Of a stretch of DNA of 64,000 nt, positions 9,548-20,271 are shown piece by piece; the first letter of the stretch is position 1; each line of letters opens with the position of its first letter. Source of the stretch: Methanosarcina sp. Ant1 (GTDB lineage: Archaea > Halobacteriota > Methanosarcinia > Methanosarcinales > Methanosarcinaceae). A program made the position numbers and the translations under genes. The notes below the pieces were generated by a model. It was not told the DNA's origin and did no database searches. It saw only the letters and a list, made by a program, of their open reading frames with translations. Location of the stretch: positions 43,491 through 107,490 of the forward strand of contig MDTP02000003.1 in assembly GCA_001714685.2 (NCBI GenBank), read 5' to 3'.

Positions 9548-11026
9548 TCAGATTTTGCTCTTTATTTTCACAAGGAAGGCCGAGAATAATCTTTTGAATG
9601 TAGGATCATCATGCAGGGTTATACCATAATAGATAGGTGTTATGATCATTGCTGCAAGGAGGATAACATAAAAGTTCGCAGAGAGTACTTCCAGCAGAAT
9701 TAATGGGATCGAAACGATCACGCCGATCGCCGTATACTTAATAAGGATCTTTACGCTTTCCATTTTATTAATCCCTGCAAGGTTTAGTAGATATGCATTG
9801 TTCCAGAGCCAGAACAAAACTCCTGTAAGACTGAACAAGCCAAGAGCAAACTCAGGACTTCCATAAGTTCCCCCTATAACCAATGCCACGACTCTTGAGA
9901 TTAAGAGAATCATACTGAAGGTAAACCAGACTCTCTGTTTCTCGAATACGCTATAGAGAGTTGAAATAGGCGAGGAAAGGAAGACAAGGAATATCCATGG
10001 CACAAGGATCTTTACATATGTACCTGATATATACCAGCTTTTTCCAAAAGCAAATGTAAATATCTCTTCACCCATGATCACCAAGAGTATCATTGGGAAT
10101 ATTCCTATTAAAATTAGCTTTTTGTAAACCTCTCCAACGATGACCTTCATGTCTCCCTTCTCATTTCCGTTTTTCACCTCACTGATTTTCTGGAAAAACA
10201 CCTGCTGTATAGCGGTGCCTAGAAGTCCCATGGGCATATTAACTACCTGATTTGCAAGTGAGAAATACCCGACAACGCTCGTCCCATAAAAGTATGCAAG
10301 CAAAAAGGAAGGTACCTGCGGCGAAATCGTGTTTGCAAGTGTAGACCAGGAAGTAAACAAAGGGAAATTTTTATACTGAATAGCCATTTCTTTCATTTTT
10401 TTCAATGAGATTTTCCTGAAGACCTTCAGGTCCTGTTTTATGTCCTTGAGCATGAAAAGGTCTGTAAATCCGTATCCTATGACATATCCCGCTATCAGGC
10501 CGAATGGAGAAACATTCCAGATAGGGATAGCTAACTGGAATGCTTTGGTTGAAACAGTATTTAATATTCTGGATCCTGCTATGACTCCGAAACGGATCTT
10601 TCTTGAAAGCCAGTAGTTCTGCACGAAAAAAATGCCATTAAAGAATGTTATTGCTGGAACATAAATTAAATATTTTGAAATTCCCGGAGCATTGAGCATG
10701 TACTCAACATCTTTTGGAAGGAATAACACTACTAAGGCTGTGAGTAAAGATGTGATAGTTACTAATATCGCGCAGAGGACAGCAACGTTTGCAGAGTCTT
10801 CCTCTGTTTTTGGTGACATGATCGCGAACTGATATGAATAAGTAGAGAAGATTGCCAATATGCCAGATATTGAGAGAAACAGCTGAAAAATTCCTAAATC
10901 GTCAGGACTGTAAATCCTGGTGATTAGAGGTACAAGAAGTATGCCTAAGATCTGTGCAGTAACACTTCCGGATACAAGTTTTAATACATTGGCGATGAAA
11001 TTTGGCGCCTTGTTAGATTCTGACAT
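9548..11026 (-). CDS. Wzx-type polysaccharide flippase (oligosaccharide flippase family)
   Basis: About 492 aa with 12-14 predicted membrane spans, starting LKLVSGSVTAQILGILLVPLITRIYSPDDLGIFQLFLS, the hallmark of the MOP-superfamily Wzx/RfbX flippases. It would move lipid-linked glycan repeat units across the cytoplasmic membrane. I place the start at the ATG ending at 11026 (SESNKAPN...). The open frame continues to 11146 but its extra 40 residues come from a low-complexity (AAATCT)n stretch and a mobile repeat, so they are unlikely to be translated. Confidence 0.92.
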   Translation of the reverse strand: MSESNKAPNFIANVLKLVSGSVTAQILGILLVPLITRIYSPDDLGIFQLFLSISGILAIFSTYSYQFAIMSPKTEEDSANVAVLCAILVTITSLLTALVVLFLPKDVEYMLNAPGISKYLIYVPAITFFNGIFFVQNYWLSRKIRFGVIAGSRILNTVSTKAFQLAIPIWNVSPFGLIAGYVIGYGFTDLFMLKDIKQDLKVFRKISLKKMKEMAIQYKNFPLFTSWSTLANTISPQVPSFLLAYFYGTSVVGYFSLANQVVNMPMGLLGTAIQQVFFQKISEVKNGNEKGDMKVIVGEVYKKLILIGIFPMILLVIMGEEIFTFAFGKSWYISGTYVKILVPWIFLVFLSSPISTLYSVFEKQRVWFTFSMILLISRVVALVIGGTYGSPEFALGLFSLTGVLFWLWNNAYLLNLAGINKMESVKILIKYTAIGVIVSIPLILLEVLSANFYVILLAAMIITPIYYGITLHDDPTFKRLFSAFLVKIKSKI

Positions 11027-11081
11027 ATTGTTTCCAACTTCTAAATCTAAATCTAAATCCCGGATTGTTATATGTGGAGTT

Positions 11082-11298
11082 TTTATTTCAGTCGAATACC
11101 CCGCTAGCTTCCGGCGGGGATGGAAAACTTCCCCGAGAACCGTCAATAATAATACGATTTACCAATTTCCTTTTCTGTTTGTTAACTTTTGCTCGAATTA
11201 AATCGTATTAGGATTATTGTTTCCTTTTACGGAGTTTGGGGCGGTGGCGCGAACATACTCCGTTACTTGCAGCGGGGTGCTCCAGCGCAACTTTGATT
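11082..11298. mobile_element. 217-bp repeat element, copy 1 (PATE/IS200-IS605-derivative-like)
   Basis: This stretch recurs at 54698-54910 with roughly 90% identity by eye. Both copies begin after TTTAT with TTCAGTCGAATACCCCGC and end with CAACTTTGATT. Near each end is a small GC hairpin (CCCCGC...GCGGGG on the left, TTGCAGCGGGG on the right). No coding potential is seen. Subterminal hairpins without terminal inverted repeats resemble ends of IS200/IS605 elements, so a non-autonomous derivative is my inference. It lies between the membrane-protein gene and the flippase gene. Confidence 0.7.
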
Positions 11299-11332
11299 CA
11301 AATGGTCTAAAACAACTAAATTTTCTATGGCT

Positions 11333-13282
11333 TCATTTTCTAACTTCTTTTCCTTCTTTTACGTAAGCAAATACCTCTTCATTATTATATATGAGCGCAT
11401 AGTCCCTTGCTTCAAATCTATTGAAGAACTCTCTTGGCAGTTCTTGGATAAAATTCACTCCGTAACGGTCGGGATCGTTAATAGAAATCGGTTCTTTTAA
11501 AGTTGATTTTCTCAGCAGAACCATCGAATTCCCCTCGATCTCTCCCGTCTTTATCTGCTGAATATTAAAATATCTTGCGTTACTAGAATTATAGCCGGAA
11601 TCACTGTAAAAAAGGCAACTGTCATAAGGCGAGTCCATCAGGATATCCCCAGCGTATTTCCCGGATACTGTTTTAATAGCTTGGATTTCAATATCCTTAA
11701 ATTGGTTTCTTACTGTTGTTTCCTTTGCTACAAGAGGGTTGTCTTTATTGATTCCAGGCGTTGTAACCATCACAAATGAAAACAATAGCATTATTATGAA
11801 GATTGCGGGAATCTTTGCCTTTCTTAAGTCAAAGAGGCTTACCAGTTTTAATATGTATGAAGCAGCCACGAGCACCAGAAATACTGATATCAAGGGGAAC
11901 CATCTGGTTGTTAGGAGATTTCTCATCCCGAGTAAGGGAATTCCATAAGCAAAACTATACAGAATTATAACCACTAAAGCAATTGAGAACTTATCTATTT
12001 TTTTGAGGTCTTCGCGGGAAAGCCATGCTAATACTCCTCCTATTGAGAAAAAAGGCAGAGCAAGGTAGCTGATGTGAAGTAAGAGTACTTCTAGTGTATC
12101 CTGATTTATTACTGAGCCTACTATCAGTTCATCGCTTGAGTAACCGGCTCCTGCCTGAAATACTTCCATAAGAGGCTTAAAAACCATCTCAAGAAAAGAA
12201 GTATCCGAGGTTACAAATGTGAACGTCCAATAAGTTTGCATACTGACTATAAAAAATAGAATATAATTAAAACCGGTAGTTCGGAGTGGGGAATTATTGT
12301 ATAGACGATTGTGCAGGTATTTTCCTATATAAATAGTAACCAAAGCGAATAATACTACAAATGTGGTTAACTGGTGAGTCAGAACCATAAGAATAGTAAT
12401 TAGCAGGAGTAATCCTGTATACTTCACTTCCTGTTTCTCGCTAAAAATTGTGTATATAATAAATATAAAGTAGCAGAGAACTAGGGAACCAGAAGTTATG
12501 TTCGCAATGCCTGTGACGATATTATGGTTATTCAAGTTTATTAGTAGAGCTGCCAGCAAACCCATTTGAGGGCCTTCAAGCTTCTTTCCTATGAGGTAAA
12601 TGCCTGCTGTAATGAAAATATTGGCAAGTCCTATTGAAAAAAATATTGCGTCTTTTACATCTGTTTTGCCCAATATCTGAGTAACTGAAATAAATATGTG
12701 AGCAAGAGGGTAATAAAAATACTTGCCACTTATTTGAAACGGAGCAACAAATCCCGTATTAGTAATTATCCTTGCCATATTTGCATGAAAATAAGCATCG
12801 TAACCCATAAGGCTCGGAAAATTGTAAAAAATTCCCACTCTTATGAGGATTGAAAGCAGGAATATTTGCAGTAATATAGAGCTTACTCTGTCTCCTTCTC
12901 TAATATAAAGAATTTCAGAGGCAATAATGCCTGCTAGGGCGCATACAAGTATAAAGTAAGACATAGGCCTATAATGCAGATTCATGCTGAATATCAATAC
13001 GCATATGAGGAAAATAATATAAAATGAAAGACCCAAAAGACTTTTCAATCTGTTTTTTCCTGATGATATGGAGGCTTCGCTTTTGAATTTTTTTCTAAAA
13101 ATGATATAAATTAAACATGAAGAGAGAATAGCTACTCCGATGTCCTTCTGATTTAAATCTATCAGATAATATAAAGAAACGATAAATAACCCTAAACTGA
13201 ATCCAATAACACTGAGAATCACGTCCAAATTTTCTGTTAATTTGTCCACATATCTTTTTACAGTTTCCATACAATCCCACAT
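11333..13282 (-). CDS. Multi-pass membrane protein, GT-C-like
   Basis: 649 aa with about 13-15 membrane spans. The first large extracytoplasmic loop contains MGYDAYFHANMARIITNTG and YYPLAHIF, reminiscent of the acidic and histidine residues in the first loop of GT-C glycosyltransferases (Stt3/PMT type). A soluble C-terminal domain of about 130 residues follows the last span. Its role could be transfer from a lipid-linked sugar or polymerisation (a Wzy-like job), but no family could be confirmed. The start may be the ATG at 13282 or the internal ATG ending at 13270, which has GGGAT upstream. It lies between deacetylase and flippase genes on the same strand, likely one transcript. Confidence 0.75.
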   Translation of the reverse strand: MWDCMETVKRYVDKLTENLDVILSVIGFSLGLFIVSLYYLIDLNQKDIGVAILSSCLIYIIFRKKFKSEASISSGKNRLKSLLGLSFYIIFLICVLIFSMNLHYRPMSYFILVCALAGIIASEILYIREGDRVSSILLQIFLLSILIRVGIFYNFPSLMGYDAYFHANMARIITNTGFVAPFQISGKYFYYPLAHIFISVTQILGKTDVKDAIFFSIGLANIFITAGIYLIGKKLEGPQMGLLAALLINLNNHNIVTGIANITSGSLVLCYFIFIIYTIFSEKQEVKYTGLLLLITILMVLTHQLTTFVVLFALVTIYIGKYLHNRLYNNSPLRTTGFNYILFFIVSMQTYWTFTFVTSDTSFLEMVFKPLMEVFQAGAGYSSDELIVGSVINQDTLEVLLLHISYLALPFFSIGGVLAWLSREDLKKIDKFSIALVVIILYSFAYGIPLLGMRNLLTTRWFPLISVFLVLVAASYILKLVSLFDLRKAKIPAIFIIMLLFSFVMVTTPGINKDNPLVAKETTVRNQFKDIEIQAIKTVSGKYAGDILMDSPYDSCLFYSDSGYNSSNARYFNIQQIKTGEIEGNSMVLLRKSTLKEPISINDPDRYGVNFIQELPREFFNRFEARDYALIYNNEEVFAYVKEGKEVRK

Positions 13283-13388
13283 TACAATAATCTTTTATAA
13301 TTAACTCGTTCCCTGGTGAAATATTTTTTGCTTGTAAGTCAGATTATCTTTATTTGCAGGTTACTTTTATTTCTTCGCCTTCTCCCTT

Positions 13389-14450
13389 TTACATCTCAGC
13401 CTGTCCGTAGTTTCCATATTTTTTCTTCCACCAATTACATATTTGAGCTCCAGATGTCATCCAGGCACCCTTTTGAGCGCAGTATTGCAGAATTTTTTTA
13501 TAAAATTCCAGGTAGTCGCCCTGCATATTTGTATTATGCCAGAGGATGGTAAGTACCCCTCTGTGGCGTTCAGTCGTAAGGATAAGCTTCTCCGTAAGTT
13601 TCCATGCTTGCTTGAAGTCGAGATGCATATGGCTGAAAAGGGTTGTGTCCATTATGCTTAGTGGGATTTCGAGAATATCAATTTCTTTTCCTGTATTAAG
13701 GTCATATGGACTGAATGGGTGGCACATTCCGTTCCTGAATCCTGCACAATCATAGTAACCGAAGGTGGAATCGTAACTAAAGCCTGCTTCTGCCAGCAGT
13801 TCCCAGGTTTTTGGAGTTTTGAACCGTAGGTAATGATTCCTATAACCTATAACCTCTTTTTTGAGCACTTTTTCCAGCTTTTGTTTTTTTCGTTTGATTT
13901 CCGTCGGGTTGTTATATGCCTCATGCCCTCCATGTAGTCCTACTTCCCAACCGTCATCCAAAATGTGACCCAGTTCCTCCTCCAGTTCTTCAATACTGAA
14001 GGTAAAATCCTGGTTCCCTGGATCAAGAGTTAGAAAATAAAAAGTGGATTTTGCCCCGTAAATTTCTTCAAGTTCCATAGTTTGTCTGAAATTCCACAGG
14101 GGGTTCCATCTTTTGTTTATTCTTGAAAATGGAAGTATAGAGGCTTCTACAAACTGACCTTTTTTAAGAGCTTTTACGGTTCTGGTAGCAGTATTCAGCA
14201 TTCCAGTGCACACAAAATCGATGTCATGAGTAAGGCATACAGCAAATTTTCTTCCTTCCGGGTATTCGGGATTCATCCCGTTTTTGATCAGAAAGTCTGA
14301 AACCTCAGGCTCGAAAACATTCCTTTGAGTGCTCAGGTAATAGGGGAACCTCCCATATTTGTCCAAAAGGATAGGGTCGTACTCTTCCTTTTTTGTAAAT
14401 AACTCCCATAGTTCTTGATCTTGCTTGATTTTTTTAAACACTGCATCCAT
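13389..14450 (-). CDS. Polysaccharide deacetylase family protein, paralogue 2
   Basis: The 353-aa product is a clear paralogue of the gene at 5092-6141 along its whole length (FEPEVSDFL..., KFAVCLTHDIDF, GLHGGHEAYNN, GYRNHYLRFKTP, LWHN). The metal aspartates are in THDID. The histidine motif reads HGGH, differing from HGGY in the paralogue. AAAGGTTAG precedes the ATG. It heads a minus-strand group with the GT-C-like protein and the flippase. Two deacetylases in one locus may act on different residues or linkages; this is inference. Confidence 0.88.
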   Translation of the reverse strand: MDAVFKKIKQDQELWELFTKKEEYDPILLDKYGRFPYYLSTQRNVFEPEVSDFLIKNGMNPEYPEGRKFAVCLTHDIDFVCTGMLNTATRTVKALKKGQFVEASILPFSRINKRWNPLWNFRQTMELEEIYGAKSTFYFLTLDPGNQDFTFSIEELEEELGHILDDGWEVGLHGGHEAYNNPTEIKRKKQKLEKVLKKEVIGYRNHYLRFKTPKTWELLAEAGFSYDSTFGYYDCAGFRNGMCHPFSPYDLNTGKEIDILEIPLSIMDTTLFSHMHLDFKQAWKLTEKLILTTERHRGVLTILWHNTNMQGDYLEFYKKILQYCAQKGAWMTSGAQICNWWKKKYGNYGQAEM

Positions 14451-16007
14451 CTTATTCTAACCTTTTGGAGTTCTAACTTTATTAAATATTTGGTTCACTT
14501 CTCGTCTCTTTATTTTTTTGCATGGAGCCGATCTTAATGGACTTGTCGTGTCAATCTTATCGATGTTCACAAGCCCAAAATATGACTTTCTCATATTTCT
14601 GTTATTTCCAGGCTCCAACCTGAGTAATCTGGATTATTCATTTGTATTCGGTTAAGAGATAAAATGCATGAAAGTGTTATTTTTTATGCTAAAATCTCAA
14701 CATTCAAGTCGGAAAATCACTACACGTGGTATTCGAAGTTGTGCATAAAATTCGTTAACCGATGACAAATGCTGGATTATTATATCTTGTGTAAATAACG
14801 CAAAGGGGGCAGAGTTCCTTAACTAAAGTAGCGGCATGCTCACATCAAGGCACAGGCAGAATTTCTTTAATGCTACTCTTTCGAGTCCTGTGAGGTCCCT
14901 TACACAGAACAGTCAATTTGCCTTATACTTTTCATCACAGAGTTGCGATTCTGCAGTTTCTGTCCTTTTATAATGTTTGCCTTTATCTGACTAAATATTA
15001 TTAAAATATATTTATTCGTCCTACATTAATATTTTTCCCCAGTATTCCCTCACTTGCTTTATATCTTAAACTCTTTTGCTTCCTAATTTAAAACTGTTTA
15101 ATCTCTTTCTGGTCTATGGTGTTTTTAAGTCTACAATGGATTTCTGTGACTTTTGCGAGTTCTCTCGGGACAAAGACACTCGATTAATACATATTTTTGC
15201 TACCTTATATAACTCCCTACACTTATTGTATTCTTATCTACTGATCCCAATTTAGGGTTTTACTGGCACATATAATAGCTTTTCTTTGAGGAGAGACTCT
15301 TGAACTCCTTCTCCTTCCAGATACAACTCTTATAGTTTGCATATAAGGGGCAGAGCCTCACATTAACCCAAAATATTAATCTATTTAATTAACGCTTAAT
15401 CCGGTATCTTCTTCATTTACAGCCAGCTTTAATGTTCTTATCTCGATTCTTATTCATTTTTTTCCAAAATTCATTGGCTTTTTTAAATATAGTTTTCATG
15501 TTAACCGATCATTAATTTTCCAGAGAAGGTTGTTTTTTAATCAGATTTGGGCTGTAGGTTTATGGTGTATTAGATGCTTTAATCATAAATCCACTCAGTA
15601 ATACCATCTTTTTTCAATTTAAAGGGGTCAATTTATCTCTAATATCAAATTAAATATGTATAAAGACCTTAAATGCTTAATCTAACTTTTTCTTCTATTA
15701 AGATAACAGGTTTTTGGGTCAGTTACTGAAAACCGCAAACAGCAGGGCGATTTTCAAATCTGAACAGACCAGGCAGATGTGCTCGTTTTGTTAAATTAAT
15801 CAATCACTGACGGACACGACCTGAGAACACTCTAGGTGGATGAGATTAACTTCCAATCATATATAATATTTTTATATACTTATTTAATTCATGTGTTAAC
15901 TTTATATATTTCTTAGTCTAATATTTTTTTGTATGATAATCTTTAATATTTTTGCCTTTATACACATAAAGGGGGTTATAGCATATGCAGATGTATAAGG
16001 GGGTAGA
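14451..16007. other. 1.56-kb non-coding region
   Basis: I see no convincing gene in either strand. The region is A+T-rich, with many short stop-broken frames. It separates the minus-strand deacetylase/flippase group from the plus-strand GT2 gene and must hold promoters for both. One degenerate copy of inverted-repeat element family A is at 15716-15821. The stretch near 14810-14930 is more GC-rich and may be a decayed gene or element, but I cannot identify it. Confidence 0.6.
15716..15821. mobile_element. Inverted-repeat element family A (MITE-like), degenerate copy
   Basis: The left end (GGGTCAGTTACTGAAAACC) and right end (ATCACTGACGGACACGACC) match the ends of the five better copies, but the interior is diverged. 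No target duplication is evident. Weakest member of the family. Confidence 0.45.
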
Positions 16008-17609
16008 TTGGGTTTGTTTTCGACCCTTACACTTAGCCTTAATTCTCTAATTTCCGATCCTATTAGCATAATATCTTCGCCATCTCAACTTTCCGATAGG
16101 TTGCTCAGGCATGAATTTACGGTCTTGATCCCGGCTCATAACGAGGAAGCTTCCATTGGAAGCAAAGTCTTACTCGCGGCAAGTTACGCTGACCGTGTAC
16201 TAGTGCTTGATCACGGTTCTACCGATCGAACTATGGAAGTAGCGGCTCTGGGAGGGGCACGAGTTGTTCCTCTGGCAGGCGGGGAGGAAGCACTGTTCAG
16301 AGTTCTATACAAGGCATCTCTCGATTCGGAGATTGCTGTCCTTATTTATCCGGAGTGCATGCAGGATATAGATCTGCTCTCCCATGTCCTTGAACCGTTA
16401 AGGCAGGGCTTTGATCTGTCTGTAGGTTCATGGCCCTGCCGTGTCTCCTGTGAACAGGAAACAGTGATGCTTCTTAACGGGAAAAATACCTTTAAGGAAA
16501 AAATAGGTTTCCTTGCCGTAACTGCAGATTCGCTGCAGAAAATCAGCTCAGGCAAAGAGCATATGTCTTTGAAATCCCTGCTCTCTGCAGCGAAGACCGA
16601 AAAACTTAAGGTCAACTATCTGAGCTTTGATGTGGATCCTATATTCAGAAAACTTGAGAGCACTCGGATAGGAGTTGTCGTGCCTGCTTATAATGAAGAA
16701 TTGCTTATTGCCGAGACTCTAAGAGGGATACCTGAATATGTAGATCGGATCTATGTAATCGATGACGGTAGTATAGACCGCACTGGTGAGATTGTAAAAA
16801 AGTTCGGAGATTCGAGAATTGTGTACCTGCTCCACGAGGTCAACAAAGGTGTAGGTGCAGGGATCATAGACGGATATAAACTTGCCCTGAAAGATGAGAT
16901 GGATATAGTTGCTGTTATGGCCGGGGACAACCAGATGGACCCTACCCAACTCCCCAGGTTGATTTTTCCAATCATTGAGGGGAGAGCTGATTATACAAAA
17001 GGTAACAGGCTACTCACCGAAGATTTTATGACCGGCATGAGCAAATGGAGATCTCTTGGAAATCTTCTCCTCAGCTTTATCACTAAAATAGGCAGTGGTT
17101 ACTGGCAGATTATGGATCCCCAGAACGGATATACAGCTATTTCCAGGCAGGCTCTGGAGGTTATCGATTTAGATTCAGTCTACCCTTATTATGGCTACTG
17201 TAACGATCTGCTGATCAAGCTTAATGCCTTTGGGATGAGAGTAATGGACGTGGTAATACCCGCTCGTTACGGCAAAGAAAAATCAAAGATCAGGTATGGG
17301 AAGTTCATTCGCAAAGTAGCTCCCATGATCTTCAGGGGTTTCCTATGGAGATTAAGGATCAAATATACAGTATTGGAATTCCATCCTCTGGTATTGTTTT
17401 ACTTCCTTGGGATGATTGCCCTACCTGTAGGTGTCCTTTTAGGGTTATGGGGCCTTCTGCAAATGTTATTGAACAATCCTCTTCCTCCATACTATCCTCT
17501 GCTCGGCTTCCTCGTACTGGGTGCGGGACTTCAGATGCTTCTTTTCGGAATGCTTTTTGATATGCAGGTCGAAAAGAAACGAAATGAAAGGTTAGGACTT
17601 GCTCGTTAA
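16008..17609 (+). CDS. Two-domain GT2 glycosyltransferase with C-terminal membrane spans
   Basis: 533 aa. Residues 37-200 look like a first GT-A domain (FTVLIPAHNEEASIGSKV) whose catalytic motifs are altered: the usual DDGS is DHGS and no DxD is seen. Residues 222-430 form a second, intact GT2 domain of the polyprenyl-phosphate mannosyl/glucosyltransferase type (IGVVVPAYNEELLIAETL, VIDDGSIDRT, GAGIIDGYK, DPQNGYTAISR). Two or three membrane helices follow at about 455-520. It probably makes a polyprenyl-phosphate sugar or adds a sugar at the membrane. TTG 16008 is chosen because AAGGGGG lies just upstream. A hairpin terminator follows directly. Confidence 0.85.
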   Translation: MGLFSTLTLSLNSLISDPISIISSPSQLSDRLLRHEFTVLIPAHNEEASIGSKVLLAASYADRVLVLDHGSTDRTMEVAALGGARVVPLAGGEEALFRVLYKASLDSEIAVLIYPECMQDIDLLSHVLEPLRQGFDLSVGSWPCRVSCEQETVMLLNGKNTFKEKIGFLAVTADSLQKISSGKEHMSLKSLLSAAKTEKLKVNYLSFDVDPIFRKLESTRIGVVVPAYNEELLIAETLRGIPEYVDRIYVIDDGSIDRTGEIVKKFGDSRIVYLLHEVNKGVGAGIIDGYKLALKDEMDIVAVMAGDNQMDPTQLPRLIFPIIEGRADYTKGNRLLTEDFMTGMSKWRSLGNLLLSFITKIGSGYWQIMDPQNGYTAISRQALEVIDLDSVYPYYGYCNDLLIKLNAFGMRVMDVVIPARYGKEKSKIRYGKFIRKVAPMIFRGFLWRLRIKYTVLEFHPLVLFYFLGMIALPVGVLLGLWGLLQMLLNNPLPPYYPLLGFLVLGAGLQMLLFGMLFDMQVEKKRNERLGLAR

Positions 17610-17610
17610 A

Positions 17611-17639
17611 ATCCGGAAAGATAATTTCCGGATCTTTTT
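17611..17639 (+). terminator. Hairpin-plus-T-run terminator after the GT2 gene
   Basis: ATCCGGAAA and TTTCCGGAT form a stem around a short loop (17611-17633), followed by CTTTTT. The stem starts only two bases after the stop codon. Confidence 0.7.
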
Positions 17640-18168
17640 ATTTCAATCCGCTTTTCTTCGTCTCAGAGCTCATTTATTCAATAAGGCTTATTTTTATTAA
17701 GTTTCTTTTAACCAGTGTGCAGCAAAAATAGATTTATCCCCATCTCAGGATTTCAGTAATGAAGTTTTGCGAGGACTCTTACTCAAAAGATTTTTAGGAC
17801 ATTATTGCTAAATATTATATTTCAGTTTAATCCGTGGAATCTTTGGGAAAATTCTCAAGACTGCACCAGAAAAGAGTTGGAGTATGTGTCCACATGTGAT
17901 CTCAAAAAGGTGGAAAAAGCCTGAAGTCCGGAAAGAGACCTTACTATCTCTTTCTTTTTCATATTTGTATAAAATTACAGGAAAAAAAGTAAATAGAACA
18001 ACATGGGGCCTATAATGCGTTTTTTTAAGTGTAGAGGCAAAGATTACTCTTCCCTATAGGTTTATTAATTCAGGCATGAGATTCCAATGGCCAGGTATCA
18101 TGGTCTGTGATGGTCCTAGTCTGGGTATTTATAAATTAATCGTGCCTCCAGAGCAATTTTGTTGCCTT
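17640..18168. other. Non-coding region between GT2 and beta-helix genes
   Basis: About 530 bases with no supported gene on either strand. It lies between two 3' ends, so no promoter is expected. Confidence 0.6.
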
Positions 18169-20271
18169 TTAGGTATACTCTACAGTGAGTTTAGGTCTCA
18201 GACTTGTGTTTTTCCATGTAGAACTGTAAAAAGCAATATAATTTTTGTCTTCCTCGCGGACCTTTATTAAGAAACCAGTATTTTTCAGACTTCCCATTTG
18301 CGTACTCCTGTATGAGTTTCGTCACATCCAGCTCATAGTAACGGTTGTCAGGAATTTGATCTCCGCTAATAGTTATTGTAGCGTATGGAGTGTTACCCTG
18401 CAAGACGCCATTTCTATCATACCAGTCCCTTCCTGAATTATTCCAGAGAGTTTTTGATTCTTTTTCCTACCATGTAGTGTGTTCCTCGCACCATTTTATC
18501 GGTCTATATACTTCCATCACTGTATCATTAGACCTCTTCTGACCTTCCGGATAGTACCAGAACAAAGAAATGGTTGCTTTTTCAATCTGGTCAGTCTTAT
18601 TGAATGAACTTAACTTAAAGAGTATAACATCCCTATACCTGCCTCCATCTGGCTGTTTCCGACGTCGATATACTCACTTTCATGAGAGTTCTTATTTGGT
18701 GAATCCTCTTTTAACCTGTTGTCAGAAGCAATCAAAGGTAAAGCAGTTTTAAAGTTCTCCGTTCCATTAAAATCTATAAAAAGGTTTAAAAAAAATCTTT
18801 TTAGGTACCTTAAAAAATTTGAGACGGCTCTCATAAGGCTTGATCCAAGGCTCTCCTCCTGTCCCATATGGGGTCTGTTCTCTTCTATTTGGTAAGGTCC
18901 TTGCGGCCCCGCAGACAATGCTTCACTCCATGGGAAATCTTTCCTCAGAGACTCATTTTTGCTCACCTTTTCCACAAATCCAGGATCAACATCAACATCC
19001 GATGTGGAACTTGCATACATATAATTTCCATCGGCATTGTTTGAAAGGCAGTTTTTTTCCAGGATGAATGAATGGGTGTTTTTCAATTTATTATATATAG
19101 CATACCCTTTTCCGGCCGCAGGACTGGACTTTGTATTAACTATTATATTATTTCTTACAATAGTTGTATATCCTGAACTTGGAGCTGAAAATTCGTTAGT
19201 AACCTCTTTGTGGGCAATAGCTGCACCATAACAACCGTCGAATAGATTATTTTCTATGAGGGTATTTTGAAATCCATTGAGCACTATACCCCCTGCCCAA
19301 GCAGCACGCAGGTCAATACCAGTTTCATAAAACTTGTTGTGATGGATATATACATCTTTTGCAGAGTCTTTGGAATACTCGGATCCGTAACCTGTAATCC
19401 AGATACCCGCGGCATTTGTCTCATACAGCAGATTATTGTAGATTTCTATATCATCCATCACGGTTGACTGGTCGGCTTTCTGGACTTCAATTCCTGCCCC
19501 TCCTTCCCCTTCGGAGTCGATGACATTGTTATGAAATGCTACATGGTTCGTGTTGTATATTCTCAAACCACTATTTGTTCTGCATGTTATATTGTTGTTC
19601 CAAGCTTCTACATTTGAAGAATAGATAATATAAAGGGCATCATGCCCTAATTTGTACACTGTGTTATTGTAAAACCGAACATTTGAACCCTTTGAGACTT
19701 TCAGCCCATCCCCATGGCTGTCGTGCATATACATATCGTGAACCTGTATATTTTCCGAATTAAGAAAATAGATCAGATTGTAATATCCCTTTCCCCTATC
19801 CCTTTCACTATTTTTGTCATGGTTTCCGTCAATCTCAAACCCCCTTATAATAATATCGTGATTTCCGGCACTTTCCATTTGCGTAATTAAAGGCTTTTCT
19901 TCCCGCCAGCCTGCTTTATTTTTAAGCTTGATCACAGCTGTGGAATCCCCTTCAAGGATGGTATTACTTCCAACGAAGATGCTGCCCGAAATCACATATA
20001 CATTTGGGCCTTTCAAATGAACTGTTGTGAACTGCGGGTTTTCTGCCACGTAAGCAAGAGCCTTATTTATCTCTACCTGATCATGAGTCCCATTACAGTT
20101 GAAATTTCCACTGCCGTCGGTAGCTACGTACACTATCTCGCCAGAAGATTTGGCAGAAGAGATGGCTGAGAGGGAGAGAATTATACTTGTGATTAAAAAA
20201 ATAAAACTTATGTTGAAAATTACTTTTTTCTTTCCATCTCCCCATCTGTATTTTCGCACTTTTCCGTTCAT
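18169..20271 (-). pseudogene. Disaggregatase-related beta-helix protein with broken C-terminal DNRLRE domain
   Basis: The intact frame (18610-20271, 553 aa) has a signal anchor, the disaggregatase-associated N-terminus (VATDGSGNFNCNGTHDQVEI) and right-handed parallel beta-helix repeats (residues about 55-430). It enters the repeat domain at ASDNRLKEDSPNKNSHESEY and then shifts frame at about 18645. The lost part is readable downstream: RYRDVILFKLSSFNK, FWYYPEGQKRSNDTVMEVYRP, an in-frame TAG after CEEHTTW, then TPYATITISGDQIPDNRYYE, a second shift near 18265, and NTGFLIKVREEDKNYIAFYS to TAA at 18169-18171. So the gene has two frameshifts and one stop. The beta-helix part could still be made and secreted. 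Disaggregatase cleaves the methanochondroitin matrix; this protein's own activity is unknown. Confidence 0.85.

Noticed and set aside
9548..11146. Longer flippase reading with 40 additional N-terminal residues
   Set aside because: The extension is translated from an AAATCT repeat and the mobile element; the conserved family start is at 11026.
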